Shown piece by piece: positions 16,732 through 25,904 of a stretch of 64,000 nt of DNA. The notes beneath the pieces are model-generated. The model was not told the DNA's origin. It saw only the letters and a program-made list of their open reading frames with translations, and made no database searches. Position 1 is the stretch's first letter. Each line of letters begins with the position of its first letter. A program made the translations under genes and the position numbers. The DNA comes from Haloarcula nitratireducens (lineage in GTDB: Archaea; Halobacteriota; Halobacteria; Halobacteriales; Haloarculaceae), in NCBI RefSeq assembly GCF_019599505.1, contig NZ_RKLT01000004.1, positions 62,001-126,000 of the forward strand, read 5' to 3'.

Positions 16732-18696
16732 TTACGAACTCATCGAGCGTTCGCAGACCGCCACGCCGCCGTTGTCGTAGACGACGCTGTAGCCGCGACA
16801 GAGGTCCTCCTGTTGGACCTTGGGCTGGAACGGCTCGCCCCGTCCGTTCTGATAGTACTCGGCACCGGACTGGGCGTACTCGCGGTAGACGACGGTCTCG
16901 TTCGTCGTCGAGCCGTTGTCGATGACCACCGGCTCCGCGTTCACCTCCCAGGCCCGTTCGAACACCGTCCCGTAGGGGTGGTCGGTCGTGATTCGGTCGG
17001 CCGGGTCCGTCGATTGCTGTGACGTGTTCGTGGTGTTGGCGATGGTCCTGACGGCGTCTAGCTCGTTCTCGGTGTAGCTGTACCGGGTCTGGACGCCGTC
17101 GAAGGCGGGGTCGTCGAGCGTCCCCTGACTCGACAGCATCGTGACCGGCGGATAGACGAGCGTGAACACCACCAGGAGGGCGACCGCGACTCCCTTCGGG
17201 GACTCGCTGGCGAGGTACGCTATGCCGATCGCGCCGACGACGGCCATCGGGACGGTGATGAAGGCGAGCCAGCGGCCGGGGACGAACGTTCGGATACCGA
17301 ACAGCGGGAACCCGAAGATGAACACGAGCATCACGACGATGGCGATGATACTCGCGATGGTCACCTGCGAGGTGCGCCGGCGGTGCAGGACGTAGAGGCT
17401 CCCGGCGATAGTGAGCAACAGTAACAGGAGGAGCCCCATCGCGTCCAGGTAGCCGATAAACTGCTCCATCGCCGTCGGTCCCGCGGTGACTCCGGCGCTG
17501 TTGGCGCTCCCGCCGGACCCGCCCGCGAGGTTGAGAAAGCCCGCCGACTCCCGTAGCGTGTTGGCGAAGAAGCTGAGCATGGTTTCGAGGAACGACGACC
17601 CCCGGTACGGCGTCAGCGACCACATGAACGTTATCAGGCCGAGGTCGAAGACGAGTAGCCCCGTGAGGTTGGTCGTATCGCGGACCTGCTCACCGAGCCC
17701 CGTCGTCCGCACCGGGCGGAGCAGCCCGGTCGAGAGCAATACCTTCGCTATCAGCCCCGCACCGACGAATATCAGCATGATGAACGAGGAGATCTGGTGC
17801 GTAAGGATGACGGCGACGCTGAAGACGACGACCAGCAGGAAGTCCCGAATCCTGTACGACGTGGACATGATGCGGGTCAGCGCGTAGATGATTCCGATGT
17901 AGAACACCAGCCCGAGCCCGGTCGGAATCAGGTGGATGCCCCACTCGATGACGTTGCCGCTCAGGGTGTAGAGGGCGGCGGCGAAGACGGCCCAGCGCTG
18001 CTCGACCAGGACGTTCGCCGTCGCGTAGACGAGGATGGTCGACAGCGCCATCGGTATCCCGACGGTAAAAATCAGCGACTGGCGGATTGTGACGCCGAGC
18101 AGTTGGCTTCCCACCGCGACGAGGAGGTGATACAGCGGCGACGCGTAGTACTTCTCCGTGTCTATCGGGGCCAGCGAGTTCGCTTCCTTGATCGCGGGCG
18201 CCCAGTTGCCGGCGTGCGTCCAGATGTCGATGCCGACGTAGCCGGGTGCGGTGAACGCGCCCGCGAGGCGGACGACCATGCCGAAGACGAGGACCTGGGC
18301 CAGGAGGAGGCCGACGTGGTAATCGCGTTCGTCGGCGAAGATCACCTGCGCGAGGACGACCATGCCGGTCCAGACGGCGATGTAGTAAAACAGCGTCGAG
18401 CGGGACTGGTGGACGGCGACGACCACCAGCGCGGCCATCCCGAGGAACGCGACCGAGGGGAGTAATCGCGTCAGCGTGGGAGTCAACGTCGGGAAATCGG
18501 CCGTGTTCGAGACGCGGACGCTGACCAGATACAGCAGGCACGCGAGCGCGAGGACGATGGGGATCGTCTCGATGTACACCTGCGAGGCGAGGAAACGAAG
18601 CGGCACCATCAGTAGGCCGAGTATCAGGCCGATGACTGCGGCGGCGACGTCCAGCCTGAAATCGAACCATCTAGAGTCTGTCGTGTTGGGTCTCAT
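16732..18696 (-). CDS. Large polytopic membrane protein, probable GT-C-type glycosyltransferase or glycan polymerase
   Basis: The 654-residue protein has about 13 predicted membrane segments in residues 15-500 and a C-terminal soluble part of about 130 residues. The first large loop holds GYVGIDIWTHAGNWAP, reminiscent of the acidic first-loop motif of GT-C transferases (ArnT/AglB-like fold). I chose ATG 18696 (MRPNTTDSRW) over a frame-open start at 18783 because the likely TATA (ATTATAAT, 18795-18802, minus strand) would put 18783 upstream of the transcript. It may use lipid-linked sugars on the outer face, or polymerise repeat units. The assignment to GT-C is from fold-level resemblance only. 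Confidence 0.6.
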   Translation of the reverse strand: MRPNTTDSRWFDFRLDVAAAVIGLILGLLMVPLRFLASQVYIETIPIVLALACLLYLVSVRVSNTADFPTLTPTLTRLLPSVAFLGMAALVVVAVHQSRSTLFYYIAVWTGMVVLAQVIFADERDYHVGLLLAQVLVFGMVVRLAGAFTAPGYVGIDIWTHAGNWAPAIKEANSLAPIDTEKYYASPLYHLLVAVGSQLLGVTIRQSLIFTVGIPMALSTILVYATANVLVEQRWAVFAAALYTLSGNVIEWGIHLIPTGLGLVFYIGIIYALTRIMSTSYRIRDFLLVVVFSVAVILTHQISSFIMLIFVGAGLIAKVLLSTGLLRPVRTTGLGEQVRDTTNLTGLLVFDLGLITFMWSLTPYRGSSFLETMLSFFANTLRESAGFLNLAGGSGGSANSAGVTAGPTAMEQFIGYLDAMGLLLLLLLTIAGSLYVLHRRRTSQVTIASIIAIVVMLVFIFGFPLFGIRTFVPGRWLAFITVPMAVVGAIGIAYLASESPKGVAVALLVVFTLVYPPVTMLSSQGTLDDPAFDGVQTRYSYTENELDAVRTIANTTNTSQQSTDPADRITTDHPYGTVFERAWEVNAEPVVIDNGSTTNETVVYREYAQSGAEYYQNGRGEPFQPKVQQEDLCRGYSVVYDNGGVAVCERSMSS

Positions 18697-18880
18697 TGTA
18701 GCTACGGAGTCGGTGTGCGGTGTCGTGTCATGTGGCGAGGGCGCCGTCGATCGCGGACGGCTGGTTCGTGTTCCGGTCCACACCGGGCAGTCCCATTATA
18801 ATCGGCCGCCTAAACGCGGTCTATGGAGATGATAGCACGAGAGCGGTCGCTGTAGAACGGAACTGGGAGCGGAACAGCGC

Positions 18881-19642
18881 TCACCCGAACTTCTGGCGGA
18901 CGTATCGACCCTCGGCGTAGTCGCTGGTCCGTTCGCGCATCTCGGCGACGCCCTCGCGGACCCGCGCCTCGAAGGAGTCGTCGTCTTCGCCCCAGAGACC
19001 GGGGTGAGTGAGTATCTGCATCTTACTGTCGAACCGGTCGACTTCGGGCGGGTCCGAACGCCAGCGCTGGCTCGAATCGCCGCAGTAGCCGATCTCCGAG
19101 AAGAACCGGGGTTCGTACGTGCTCGGGAAGCCGTCGAACTCGTAGCGGAGGACCCGCTCGGGCGGGATGTGGAAGGACACCGTCTCGATCGGGTCGGCGA
19201 CCGCCGAGAGGATGTCCCACTCCTGAGCGACCCGCTCGGCGATCGGCTCGTCCGTCTCCGGCACGTCCTCGGGCGACCAGTACTGGTGGGTGCTGAAGTG
19301 CAGGCCCACGTCGTGGCCGAGGTCCCGAATCGCCGTCAACACCTCGCGGGTGTCCTCGTTGAGGACGTTGTACACCGGCGAGGAGACGAGGAAGAAGTAC
19401 GTGCTGTGGACGTCCTGTTCGTCCTCGATCCTCGCCATCCGCAGGGCGCGCTCCGGCGAGAGGTCCACGTCGTGGCGCAACAGCGCCGTCCCGGGCTCGA
19501 CCGGGTCGCCGTACCGGCCGAACTCGTAGCCGGCGGCGTCGACGTCGCGGACGAAGTCCTCGTACCACTCGAAGGAGAAGTTCATCTCCTCGGACCGAGC
19601 GTCCGTCCGCTCGGGTCCGCCGTCGGTCAGATCAGGCGTCAC
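18881..19642 (-). CDS. Polysaccharide deacetylase-like protein
   Basis: The protein has 253 residues. The NodB-type motif 1 is ALLRHDVDLSPERAL (catalytic and metal Asp) and the H-x3-H type motif is GLHFSTHQYW. FHIPPERVLRY and MQILTHPGLWG supply later motifs. The family removes N- or O-acyl groups from sugars. The start is a GTG at 19642 with GGAGG six bases before it, overlapping the upstream GT2 gene by 11 bases. An in-frame ATG at 19585 (MNFSFEWYED) is the alternative, but GAGGAG abuts it with no spacing. Coupling to a GT2 gene suggests modification of the same glycan. Confidence 0.8.
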   Translation of the reverse strand: MTPDLTDGGPERTDARSEEMNFSFEWYEDFVRDVDAAGYEFGRYGDPVEPGTALLRHDVDLSPERALRMARIEDEQDVHSTYFFLVSSPVYNVLNEDTREVLTAIRDLGHDVGLHFSTHQYWSPEDVPETDEPIAERVAQEWDILSAVADPIETVSFHIPPERVLRYEFDGFPSTYEPRFFSEIGYCGDSSQRWRSDPPEVDRFDSKMQILTHPGLWGEDDDSFEARVREGVAEMRERTSDYAEGRYVRQKFG

Positions 19643-20642
19643 GGCCGTCCTCCCGGATCTGCAGGTTCCGGTTCTCCTCGCGGTCGAAGATCATCGCCAT
19701 GACCAGACACATGATCCCCAGCACGCCGAGGACCAGCGTCTCGCCGACGCCCGCGCCCTCGCCCGTGTCGCTCGCCCGGCCCAGAAGTAAGAGACCGCCG
19801 GTACCGACGGCGAACGCGCCCAGGTAGTAGAGGAACGCGAGCGGGTGGAAGTCCTTGACGAGGTACTTAGAGCGGAGCCGCCAGAGGAACCCCTTGAGCA
19901 GGAGCAGGGACAGCTGCGGGATGAACGACCTGTAGGAGATGTGGCTCGTCTCGTCTTTGTACACCGCGCGCCGGGCCACGTCCGCGATGCGCATGTTGTT
20001 CGCGTTGAGGCGGACCAGCAGGTCGTTGACGAAGCCGTAGCCGTCGTACAGTTCGTCGAGGTCTAACTGTTCGAGCGCCTCGAGGGAGATGGCCGTCGAC
20101 CCGTTCTGGGGGTCCATCACGCTCCAGTAGCCGCTGGCCACCTTCGAGAGGAACGACAGCATGAAGTTGCCCAGCTGTCGGAAGGCGGGCATGTCGCTGC
20201 GGTCCCGGTCGAGCAGCCGGTTCCCCTTCGAGTAGTCGGCCCGACCGTCCGCGACGGGTTCGAGGATGCGCTGGACGATGTCGGGTTCGGTCTGTCCGTC
20301 CCCGGAGATGACGACGGTCACGTCCATCTCGTCGTCGAGCGCGCGCTTGTAGCCGGTCTTGATGGCACCGCCGACGCCGGTGTTCTCCTCGTGTTGGATC
20401 GGGACGACGCGCCGGTCCGCTTCGACGCCGCCGTCGGTCGCCGGCGGGGAATCGGCCGTGCGGTCGCGGTCGTTTACCTGTTCCGCGTGTTCCTGAATCT
20501 CCGCCCACGTTCCGTCGGTCGAGCCGTCGTCGACGACGTAGGTCTGGTCGACGTACTCCGGGAGCGTGTCGATGACCTCGCCGATGAGCCCCTCCTCGTT
20601 GTACGCCGGAACGACGGCGGCGATTGTCTTTCCTTGGTACAT
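19632..20642 (-). CDS. Family 2 glycosyltransferase with C-terminal membrane segments (dolichyl-phosphate sugar synthase type)
   Basis: The protein has 336 residues. The GT2 domain (1-240) shows IAAVVPAYNEEGLIGEVID, YVVDDGSTDGTWAE (DxD-like metal site) and VTVVISGDGQTEPDIVQRIL. An acidic Q/D-rich insertion (about 58-85) lengthens the loop. Residues about 265-320 form two membrane helices (FLYYLGAFAVGTGGLLLLG and LVLGVLGIMCLVMAMIF). This is the plan of archaeal AglJ/AglD-type enzymes that charge dolichyl phosphate with a sugar on the cytoplasmic face. Its minus-strand promoter has an exact CATAATAA at 20732-20739. Confidence 0.88.
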   Translation of the reverse strand: MYQGKTIAAVVPAYNEEGLIGEVIDTLPEYVDQTYVVDDGSTDGTWAEIQEHAEQVNDRDRTADSPPATDGGVEADRRVVPIQHEENTGVGGAIKTGYKRALDDEMDVTVVISGDGQTEPDIVQRILEPVADGRADYSKGNRLLDRDRSDMPAFRQLGNFMLSFLSKVASGYWSVMDPQNGSTAISLEALEQLDLDELYDGYGFVNDLLVRLNANNMRIADVARRAVYKDETSHISYRSFIPQLSLLLLKGFLWRLRSKYLVKDFHPLAFLYYLGAFAVGTGGLLLLGRASDTGEGAGVGETLVLGVLGIMCLVMAMIFDREENRNLQIREDGRDA

Positions 20643-20866
20643 AGCTTACCTCGGGCGTCGTATCGAGCGTCTCTCCGTCCGGGATTTCGTCACGGTCTCC
20701 ATCTCGTCTGTTCTCTGGGGACAGAGGGCCGTTATTATGTATCGAGTAAGCACAGCGGGGCGCGCTCGGGCCCGGCCTCGTGTCGAAGCCGACAGCGCTG
20801 ACGACTGTTTCGCGGAGAACGCCGGTTTCGGCCGCCGAGAGTCGCGTTTGCGTCGCGACTTCGCGC

Positions 20867-20910
20867 TCGTTTAGCGAACGCCGAGCCGGGACTTACCGAA
20901 CCCATAGTAA
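20867..20910 (+). promoter_or_regulatory. Composite promoter module (TCGTTTAGC ... CTTACC-N3-CCCATAGTAA)
   Basis: TCGTTTAGC at 20867-20875 and CTTACCGAACCCATAGTAA at 20892-20910 precede the LpxD-like gene. The same two blocks, in the same order, occur before the aminotransferase gene at 31724-31797. The CATARTAA end is at TATA spacing for the ATG at 20940. Confidence 0.55.
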
Positions 20911-20939
20911 GGAGGCCGGGGGACGATTTGCCACCGAAG

Positions 20940-21761
20940 ATGACGACGGCTCACTCGACGACGGATATCGCCGCGGAACTCGGCCTCGAACACGCGGGGC
21001 CGGCCACGGAGGTCACCGGCGTCGACTCGCTGGACCGCGCGGGAGAGACCGACCTCGCGTTCTCGGTCTACGACGAGGCCGCGCCCCTCGCGGACTCGGC
21101 GGCGGGCGCGGTCATCTGTCCACCGTCGGTCACCGGCGCGGCGGGGAAGGCCCTCATCTACGCCGAGAACCCGAAGCTGGCCTTCGCGGAGGCCGTCGAG
21201 GCGTTCTTCGGCAGCGGTTCGGAGACCGGCGTCCACCCGACCGCCGTCGTCGAGGACGGTGCGACCATCGGCGAGAACTGCACCGTCGGTCCGCACGCGT
21301 ACGTCGCGGGCTGCGTGACCATCGGCGACGACTGTACCATCGGAACCGGGACCCGCATCGGCGGTCCCGGGTTCGGGTTCGTCCGCGACGACGAGGAGAC
21401 ACTCCACCGCCTCCCCCATCAGGGGACCGTCCGGATCGAGGACGGCGTCGAGATCGGCGAGAACTGCACCGTCAACCGAGCCGTCTTCGAGGAGACCGTC
21501 CTCCACGAGGGCGCGAAGCTCAGCGGACAGGTTCACGTCGCACACCACGTCCACGTCGGTGAGGACACCACCGTCGCGTTCGGCTGCGGGTTCGCGGGCG
21601 GTGCCGTCGTAGGTGATAGAGTGACCGTCCACCCGCACGTCTCGGTCGCGACGGACGTGACCGTCGGAGACGACGCCGAGCTGGCGATGAACGCGGCGGT
21701 GTTAGACGACGTCGCGCGCGAGACGACCGTCGCCGGATCGCCCGCGAGAGTGGTAGAGTGA
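20940..21761 (+). CDS. LpxD-like left-handed beta-helix acyltransferase
   Basis: The protein has 273 residues. Residues 1-90 resemble the N-terminal uridine-binding domain of LpxD (EVTGVDSLDRAGETDLAFSV, GAVICPPSV, NPKLAFAEAVEAFF). From about 95 onward hexapeptide repeats form a left-handed beta-helix (HPTAVVEDGATIGENC, CTVGPHAYVAGCVTIGDD, GGPGFGFVRDDE), ending SPARVVE. LpxD N-acylates UDP-3-acyl-glucosamine in bacterial lipid A synthesis. Archaea lack lipid A, so this copy probably acylates an amino-sugar nucleotide for the surface glycan. ATG 20940 fits the promoter module; a TTG at 20928 is a weaker alternative. Transfer from bacteria is possible but codon use is native. Confidence 0.8.
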   Translation: MTTAHSTTDIAAELGLEHAGPATEVTGVDSLDRAGETDLAFSVYDEAAPLADSAAGAVICPPSVTGAAGKALIYAENPKLAFAEAVEAFFGSGSETGVHPTAVVEDGATIGENCTVGPHAYVAGCVTIGDDCTIGTGTRIGGPGFGFVRDDEETLHRLPHQGTVRIEDGVEIGENCTVNRAVFEETVLHEGAKLSGQVHVAHHVHVGEDTTVAFGCGFAGGAVVGDRVTVHPHVSVATDVTVGDDAELAMNAAVLDDVARETTVAGSPARVVE

Positions 21762-22064
21762 CCCCTGTATGTGTACTCTCAACAGGTCATGCGATAACAG
21801 TTAGCAAGTTCGGGCATCGACGCCGTTCGGTCGAACTTCGGTTCAGATAGACATTCAGTGTTGGACGACACGTGAACGCCCACCCGGTTCCCGTCACGGA
21901 GATAAGGAGGGGACCCGGTGTATTTTCCAGCGTATATATCAAGTATATTTGAAGGAATATCTTCCATCTGGTACGTAAAAATGGAACAGACGAATTTTTC
22001 TTGATGTCATTTTCGAAGAAAAGTCGGAGCATTTAACAAGGGCCGGATTTCCGTAGAGGGTAGG
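21762..22064 (+). promoter_or_regulatory. AT-rich regulatory gap before the beta-helix gene
   Basis: About 300 bases, the most AT-rich stretch of the window, with no gene. It holds GCGTATATATCAAGTATATT (21934-21953) with overlapping TATA-like boxes, a nearby GAAGGAATATCTTCC dyad (21952-21966), and GCATTTAAC (22029-22037) at the correct distance for the ATG at 22065. The size and AT content suggest regulation or acquired DNA. Confidence 0.5.
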
Positions 22065-23624
22065 ATGAATAATCCGAAGGGAGGCCGCGGCGGTAACAGC
22101 AGTATCGGTCGACGGACGTTCCTCGCAGGGGTCGGCGCCGCTGTCGGAGCGGCAGCGACGAGCGGAACTGCCTCAGCGTATCACGACAGCTACGACCCGG
22201 TCAACGTGGTCGAGGCTGGCGCAGCCAACGACGGCAGCGAGTCGATAACGGGCGTACTGGAGGACCTCGTCAGCGGAGAGGACGACATCTCGCTGTACTT
22301 CCCACCCGGGGAGTACCTGATGGACGAGCAACTACGGCACACGGGCTTCGAGTCGTTCGCCATGTTCGGCGACGACGCGACCATCAGGCCCGCGCCGGCC
22401 GACGAGTTCGACGGGCCGGCTCGCCTGTTCAAACTCGGGACGTCGTACAGCCCGGGGGACTGGGCCCGCGTCCAGAACATCGACTTCGACTTCACGGAGT
22501 CGAACACGGGGCTTCGAGCGCTCCAGATACAGTGTAACGACCTCTACGCCAGAAACGTCCACGTCAGGGGGCAACACGACACCGGAACGTGGGGTCCGTA
22601 CCAGTTCGACGTCGTCGATCCCGACGAGATCGCCGTCGTCAAGAACGTGACCGCGCTCGACGGCGGGGAGTACTCGGAGAACACGCCCAACGACCATTAC
22701 CCGTCGCCGGTCGGCGGTGGCGGGCCGACGGGCATCATCGTCAGCCCGGCTCACGAGGGTCGGATCTGGTTCAAACACTGCGAGCTCGGTGGGTTCCCCG
22801 ACAACGGTCTGTACTCTTCCGCCGAAGACGGGGAAATAATGGTCTACGGCGGGAGCTATCGTAACAGCAACGTCGCCAACATCCGCCTCGACGGCCCGCT
22901 CGGCTACATCAAGCACGCCGAGGTCGTCGTCGACGAGTCCCGCGACCTCGACGGGAACCAGCGCGGCATCCGCCTCGACAGCGGCGACGACTTCTGGGTA
23001 TACGATACGGACATCGAGATGGAGTCCGCCACCGGCGACGCCATCCGCGTGACGAACTCCGCGAACAACACGACTATCCAAGAGGTGTCGATCACGGTCG
23101 ACGACGACGACGGCGCTGAAGACGCCATCTCCGTTTCGCCGTCGGCGGGCGAAGTGACCATCTTCGACTCCGAGATCGAGATGCGCGCGGGCGGAACGGC
23201 CATCGACCTCAAGGCGTCCGACGACGACGTCCCGGCCCTCGTCGAGGACGTCACCATCACCGGTGACGCCGACGGCGGGTACGGCGGGAGCCACGCCATC
23301 CGCTGTGAGCGCGACGAATCGCGCTTCTACGACCTCACGGTTGACCAGCCCGGCGACGACTACCGGCGCTGTATCACCATCACCGGCGACGACTGTATCG
23401 TCGCTTTCGGCGAGTACCGCTCGACGCACCATCCGATAATCAACAACGCGGAAGACACGGCCATTCTCGACCTCGAAGCCGAGGCGTACAACGGCCAAGA
23501 GGCCATAAAACTGTACGAGGCCGAGGACGTGAGCATCTACGACTGCGTTCTCTACAACGGGATCACCAACCCGAGCGGGAACGACGACTTCGCCACGTTC
23601 GACAACAGCTACCCCGACAACTAA
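22065..23624 (+). CDS. Tat-secreted right-handed beta-helix protein
   Basis: The protein has 519 residues. The signal peptide has SIGRRTFLAGVGAAVGAAA and an A-S-A cleavage site near residue 38, so it is exported folded by the Tat pathway. From about residue 50, repeated short strands (VNVVEAGAANDGSE, ISLYFPPGEYLM, GIRLDSGDDFWVYDTDIE, ATGDAIRVTNSANNTTIQ) indicate a pectate-lyase-like parallel beta-helix. This fold binds or cleaves polysaccharides, and no catalytic residues can be assigned. There is no membrane anchor or C-terminal sorting signal, so it is probably released or S-layer-associated. A similar protein is at 28600; the two share the plan but little sequence. Confidence 0.8.
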   Translation: MNNPKGGRGGNSSIGRRTFLAGVGAAVGAAATSGTASAYHDSYDPVNVVEAGAANDGSESITGVLEDLVSGEDDISLYFPPGEYLMDEQLRHTGFESFAMFGDDATIRPAPADEFDGPARLFKLGTSYSPGDWARVQNIDFDFTESNTGLRALQIQCNDLYARNVHVRGQHDTGTWGPYQFDVVDPDEIAVVKNVTALDGGEYSENTPNDHYPSPVGGGGPTGIIVSPAHEGRIWFKHCELGGFPDNGLYSSAEDGEIMVYGGSYRNSNVANIRLDGPLGYIKHAEVVVDESRDLDGNQRGIRLDSGDDFWVYDTDIEMESATGDAIRVTNSANNTTIQEVSITVDDDDGAEDAISVSPSAGEVTIFDSEIEMRAGGTAIDLKASDDDVPALVEDVTITGDADGGYGGSHAIRCERDESRFYDLTVDQPGDDYRRCITITGDDCIVAFGEYRSTHHPIINNAEDTAILDLEAEAYNGQEAIKLYEAEDVSIYDCVLYNGITNPSGNDDFATFDNSYPDN

Positions 23625-23808
23625 CCCCTGAGTCCCCCGCAGTAGTCCCTCCTTCGCCCGCCACACCCCGTAGCGGCGCACATATCACCGCGCTTGCTCG
23701 TTTTGCCACTGCATAAACGCTCTCGTCCCCGTCGCCGAGGGAACGACGCTCGACTGGACTGGGAGAGAGACATGGCCACGTTTCGGGCGCGAAGGCGGCT
23801 ATCATCTC

Positions 23809-23816
23809 CATAATAA
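23809..23816 (+). promoter_or_regulatory. CATAATAA promoter element of the DUF354-GT4 operon
   Basis: An exact CATAATAA places transcription start near 23838-23842, at the ATG of the 14-codon leader. It matches boxes at 31790, 20732 (minus) and 35845 (minus). Confidence 0.55.
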
Positions 23817-23841
23817 CGGTATCTGGCGGGTTTGTCCCTGT

Positions 23842-23886
23842 ATGGAGAGTCACGAGACGACAGAGAGGGGGAGACGATACGCATGA
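23842..23886 (+). CDS. 14-residue leader peptide (MESHETTERGRRYA)
   Basis: The ATG lies where transcription should start, so it may be a leaderless start. The stop codon overlaps the ATG of the DUF354 gene (ATGA at 23883-23886), as expected for translational coupling. No function beyond this is evident. Confidence 0.4.
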   Translation: MESHETTERGRRYA

Positions 23887-24965
23887 CCGTCATGTTCACC
23901 ATCCAGCACCCGGCGCACGTCCACTTCTTCAAGCACGCCATCTGGGCGCTGGAAGACGAGGGGCGCGAAGTCCACGTCGTCGCGCGGGACAACGAAGTCG
24001 CCCTCGACCTCCTGGACAGTTACGACATCGACTACACCGTCCTGGCGAACGAGTCCGGGTCGCTGGCCCAGCTCGCCGTCGTCCAGACCGCCTACGAACT
24101 GCGGTCGATCCGCTACGCGCTCAAGGTCGACCCGGACGTCGTCGCGGGCGTCGGCGGCGTCACGGCCGCCCACACCGCCGCGGTGGTCGGCGCGGAGAGC
24201 GTCGTCTTCACCGACACCGAACACGCGACGCTCATCAACAAGATCACCCATCCGGTCGCCGACTACGTGGCGACGCCGACCTGCTACACGGAAGACGCGG
24301 GCGACAATCAGGTCACGTACCCCTCGTATCACGAACTCGCCTACCTCCACCCCGACCGCTTCGAACCCGATACGTCGGCGTTCGAAGACCTGCGCGTCGA
24401 CCCCGACGAGAAGTTCGTCGTCGTCCGCCTCAGCGCGTGGGACTCCTCGCACGACGTGGGCGCGTCGGGCGTGCGGGACATCCACGACGCCGTCGACCGG
24501 CTCGAAGCGACGGGCGCGACGGTCCTCATCACCTCCGAAGTGCCCCTGCCCGACGACCTCGAACGCTGTCGGACCCTCGTCCCGCCCGAGGAGATCCACC
24601 AGTTGCTCGCTCACGCCGACCTGTTCATCGGCGAGGGGGCGACGATGGCCTCCGAATCCGCCGTCCTCGGGACGCCCGCGGTGTACATGAACTCGCTGAC
24701 GATGGGCTACACCGACGAGCTCGAAGCGGAGTACGACCTGCTCTGGAACTTCAACGAGGACGACGAACAGGACGCCGCCCTCGAACGCGCCGTCGCCATC
24801 CTCGAAGACGCCGAGTCGGACCGCTGGGAATCCCGTCGCGAACGACTCCTCGACGACAAACAGGACGCGACGGGCGTCGTCCTGCGGATGCTCGGGCTGG
24901 CGATGAACGACGAGACCCTCGGCTCCGACCAGACCACGCGGACGAAGGCCGTCGTCGACACATGA
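23883..24965 (+). CDS. DUF354-family GT-B-like protein
   Basis: The 360-residue protein opens MTVMFTIQHPAHVHFFKHAI, the hallmark of DUF354, a GT-B-fold family near UDP-GlcNAc 2-epimerase and MurG. Later segments are VVAGVGGVTAAHTAAVVGAE, FVVVRLSAWDSSHD and FIGEGATMASESAVLGTPAV, the last resembling the nucleotide-sugar site of GT-B enzymes. Members occur in archaeal and bacterial glycan loci, but the biochemical activity is not settled; transferase and epimerase are both possible. I use ATG 23883 rather than the open TTG at 23832 because the promoter makes 23832 upstream of the mRNA. The next gene overlaps it by four bases. Confidence 0.82.
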   Translation: MTVMFTIQHPAHVHFFKHAIWALEDEGREVHVVARDNEVALDLLDSYDIDYTVLANESGSLAQLAVVQTAYELRSIRYALKVDPDVVAGVGGVTAAHTAAVVGAESVVFTDTEHATLINKITHPVADYVATPTCYTEDAGDNQVTYPSYHELAYLHPDRFEPDTSAFEDLRVDPDEKFVVVRLSAWDSSHDVGASGVRDIHDAVDRLEATGATVLITSEVPLPDDLERCRTLVPPEEIHQLLAHADLFIGEGATMASESAVLGTPAVYMNSLTMGYTDELEAEYDLLWNFNEDDEQDAALERAVAILEDAESDRWESRRERLLDDKQDATGVVLRMLGLAMNDETLGSDQTTRTKAVVDT

Positions 24966-25873
24966 GGGTCCTCCAGCTGGTCAACACCCCGCGGTCGTTC
25001 TTCGACAAGCAGGTGGAAGCGCTGGAACGACGCGGTATCGAGTGTACGACCGTCACCGTCCCCGGGACCCACGACGCCGACCGGTCCCGCTCGGCGACCG
25101 ACTACCTCCGGTACTACCCGGACGTGCTGGACCACTCACTCGACGGCTACGACGTGGTCCACGCCCACTACGGGCTGATGGGGCCGTTCGCGATAGCACA
25201 GCCCGAACGCCCGGTCGTCCTCACGCTGTGGGGCTCCGACCTCATGGACGAGGAGAGCTTCGTCCCGCGGCTCAGCCGCCTCTCGGCGCGCCTGAGCGAC
25301 GAGGTGATCTTGCCCTCGACGACGATGAGCGCGTATCTCGACACGCCCCACCAGATACTCCCGTGGGGCGTCGACACCGAGCAGTTCCGACCCATCGACC
25401 AAGAGCGCGCACGGGAGCGCCTCGGCTGGCCGCAAGACGAGACGACCGTCCTGTTCCCCTATCCCCCGGAACGCGACGTCAAGAACCACCCGCTCGCGGA
25501 ACGCGTCGTCTCCCGGCTCGACGGCGTGACCCTGCGGACGATGTCGGGAGTGCCCTACGAGGAGGTCCCCTACTACATGAACGCCAGCGACGCGATGCTC
25601 GTCACGTCGAAGCGCGAGAGCGGTCCGATGGTCGTCAAGGAGGCCGCGGCCTGCAACGTCCCGGTGATCTCGACGGACGTGGGCTTCGTCGCAGACGTCT
25701 TAGACGAAGTGGAGCACAGCTACGTCCGCGACGGGGAGGCCGAACTCGCGGACGCGCTCTCGGACGTACTCGCCGCCGGTGAACCCAGTTCTGGCCGCTC
25801 GAGTATCGTCGGGCTGGACCGGATGGGCGAGGACCTCGAATCGGTCTACCGGGCGGCCATCGACGGGCGGTAG
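24962..25873 (+). CDS. Family 4 glycosyltransferase
   Basis: The protein has 303 residues, short for GT4. The N-terminal part has LVNTPRSFFDKQVEALERRG and YDVVHAHYGLMGPFAIAQ. The C-terminal part has FPYPPERDVKNHPLAERVV, VPYEEVPYYMNASDAMLVTS and KRESGPMVVKEAAACNVPV, the E-x7-E type donor-site motif. It is translationally coupled to the DUF354 gene (ATGA at 24962-24965), so the two should act on the same glycan intermediate. The donor sugar is not predictable. Confidence 0.88.
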   Translation: MRVLQLVNTPRSFFDKQVEALERRGIECTTVTVPGTHDADRSRSATDYLRYYPDVLDHSLDGYDVVHAHYGLMGPFAIAQPERPVVLTLWGSDLMDEESFVPRLSRLSARLSDEVILPSTTMSAYLDTPHQILPWGVDTEQFRPIDQERARERLGWPQDETTVLFPYPPERDVKNHPLAERVVSRLDGVTLRTMSGVPYEEVPYYMNASDAMLVTSKRESGPMVVKEAAACNVPVISTDVGFVADVLDEVEHSYVRDGEAELADALSDVLAAGEPSSGRSSIVGLDRMGEDLESVYRAAIDGR

Positions 25874-25904
25874 CGAGCGCGACCCGGCGCTTTTCTGCGG
25901 GCGG

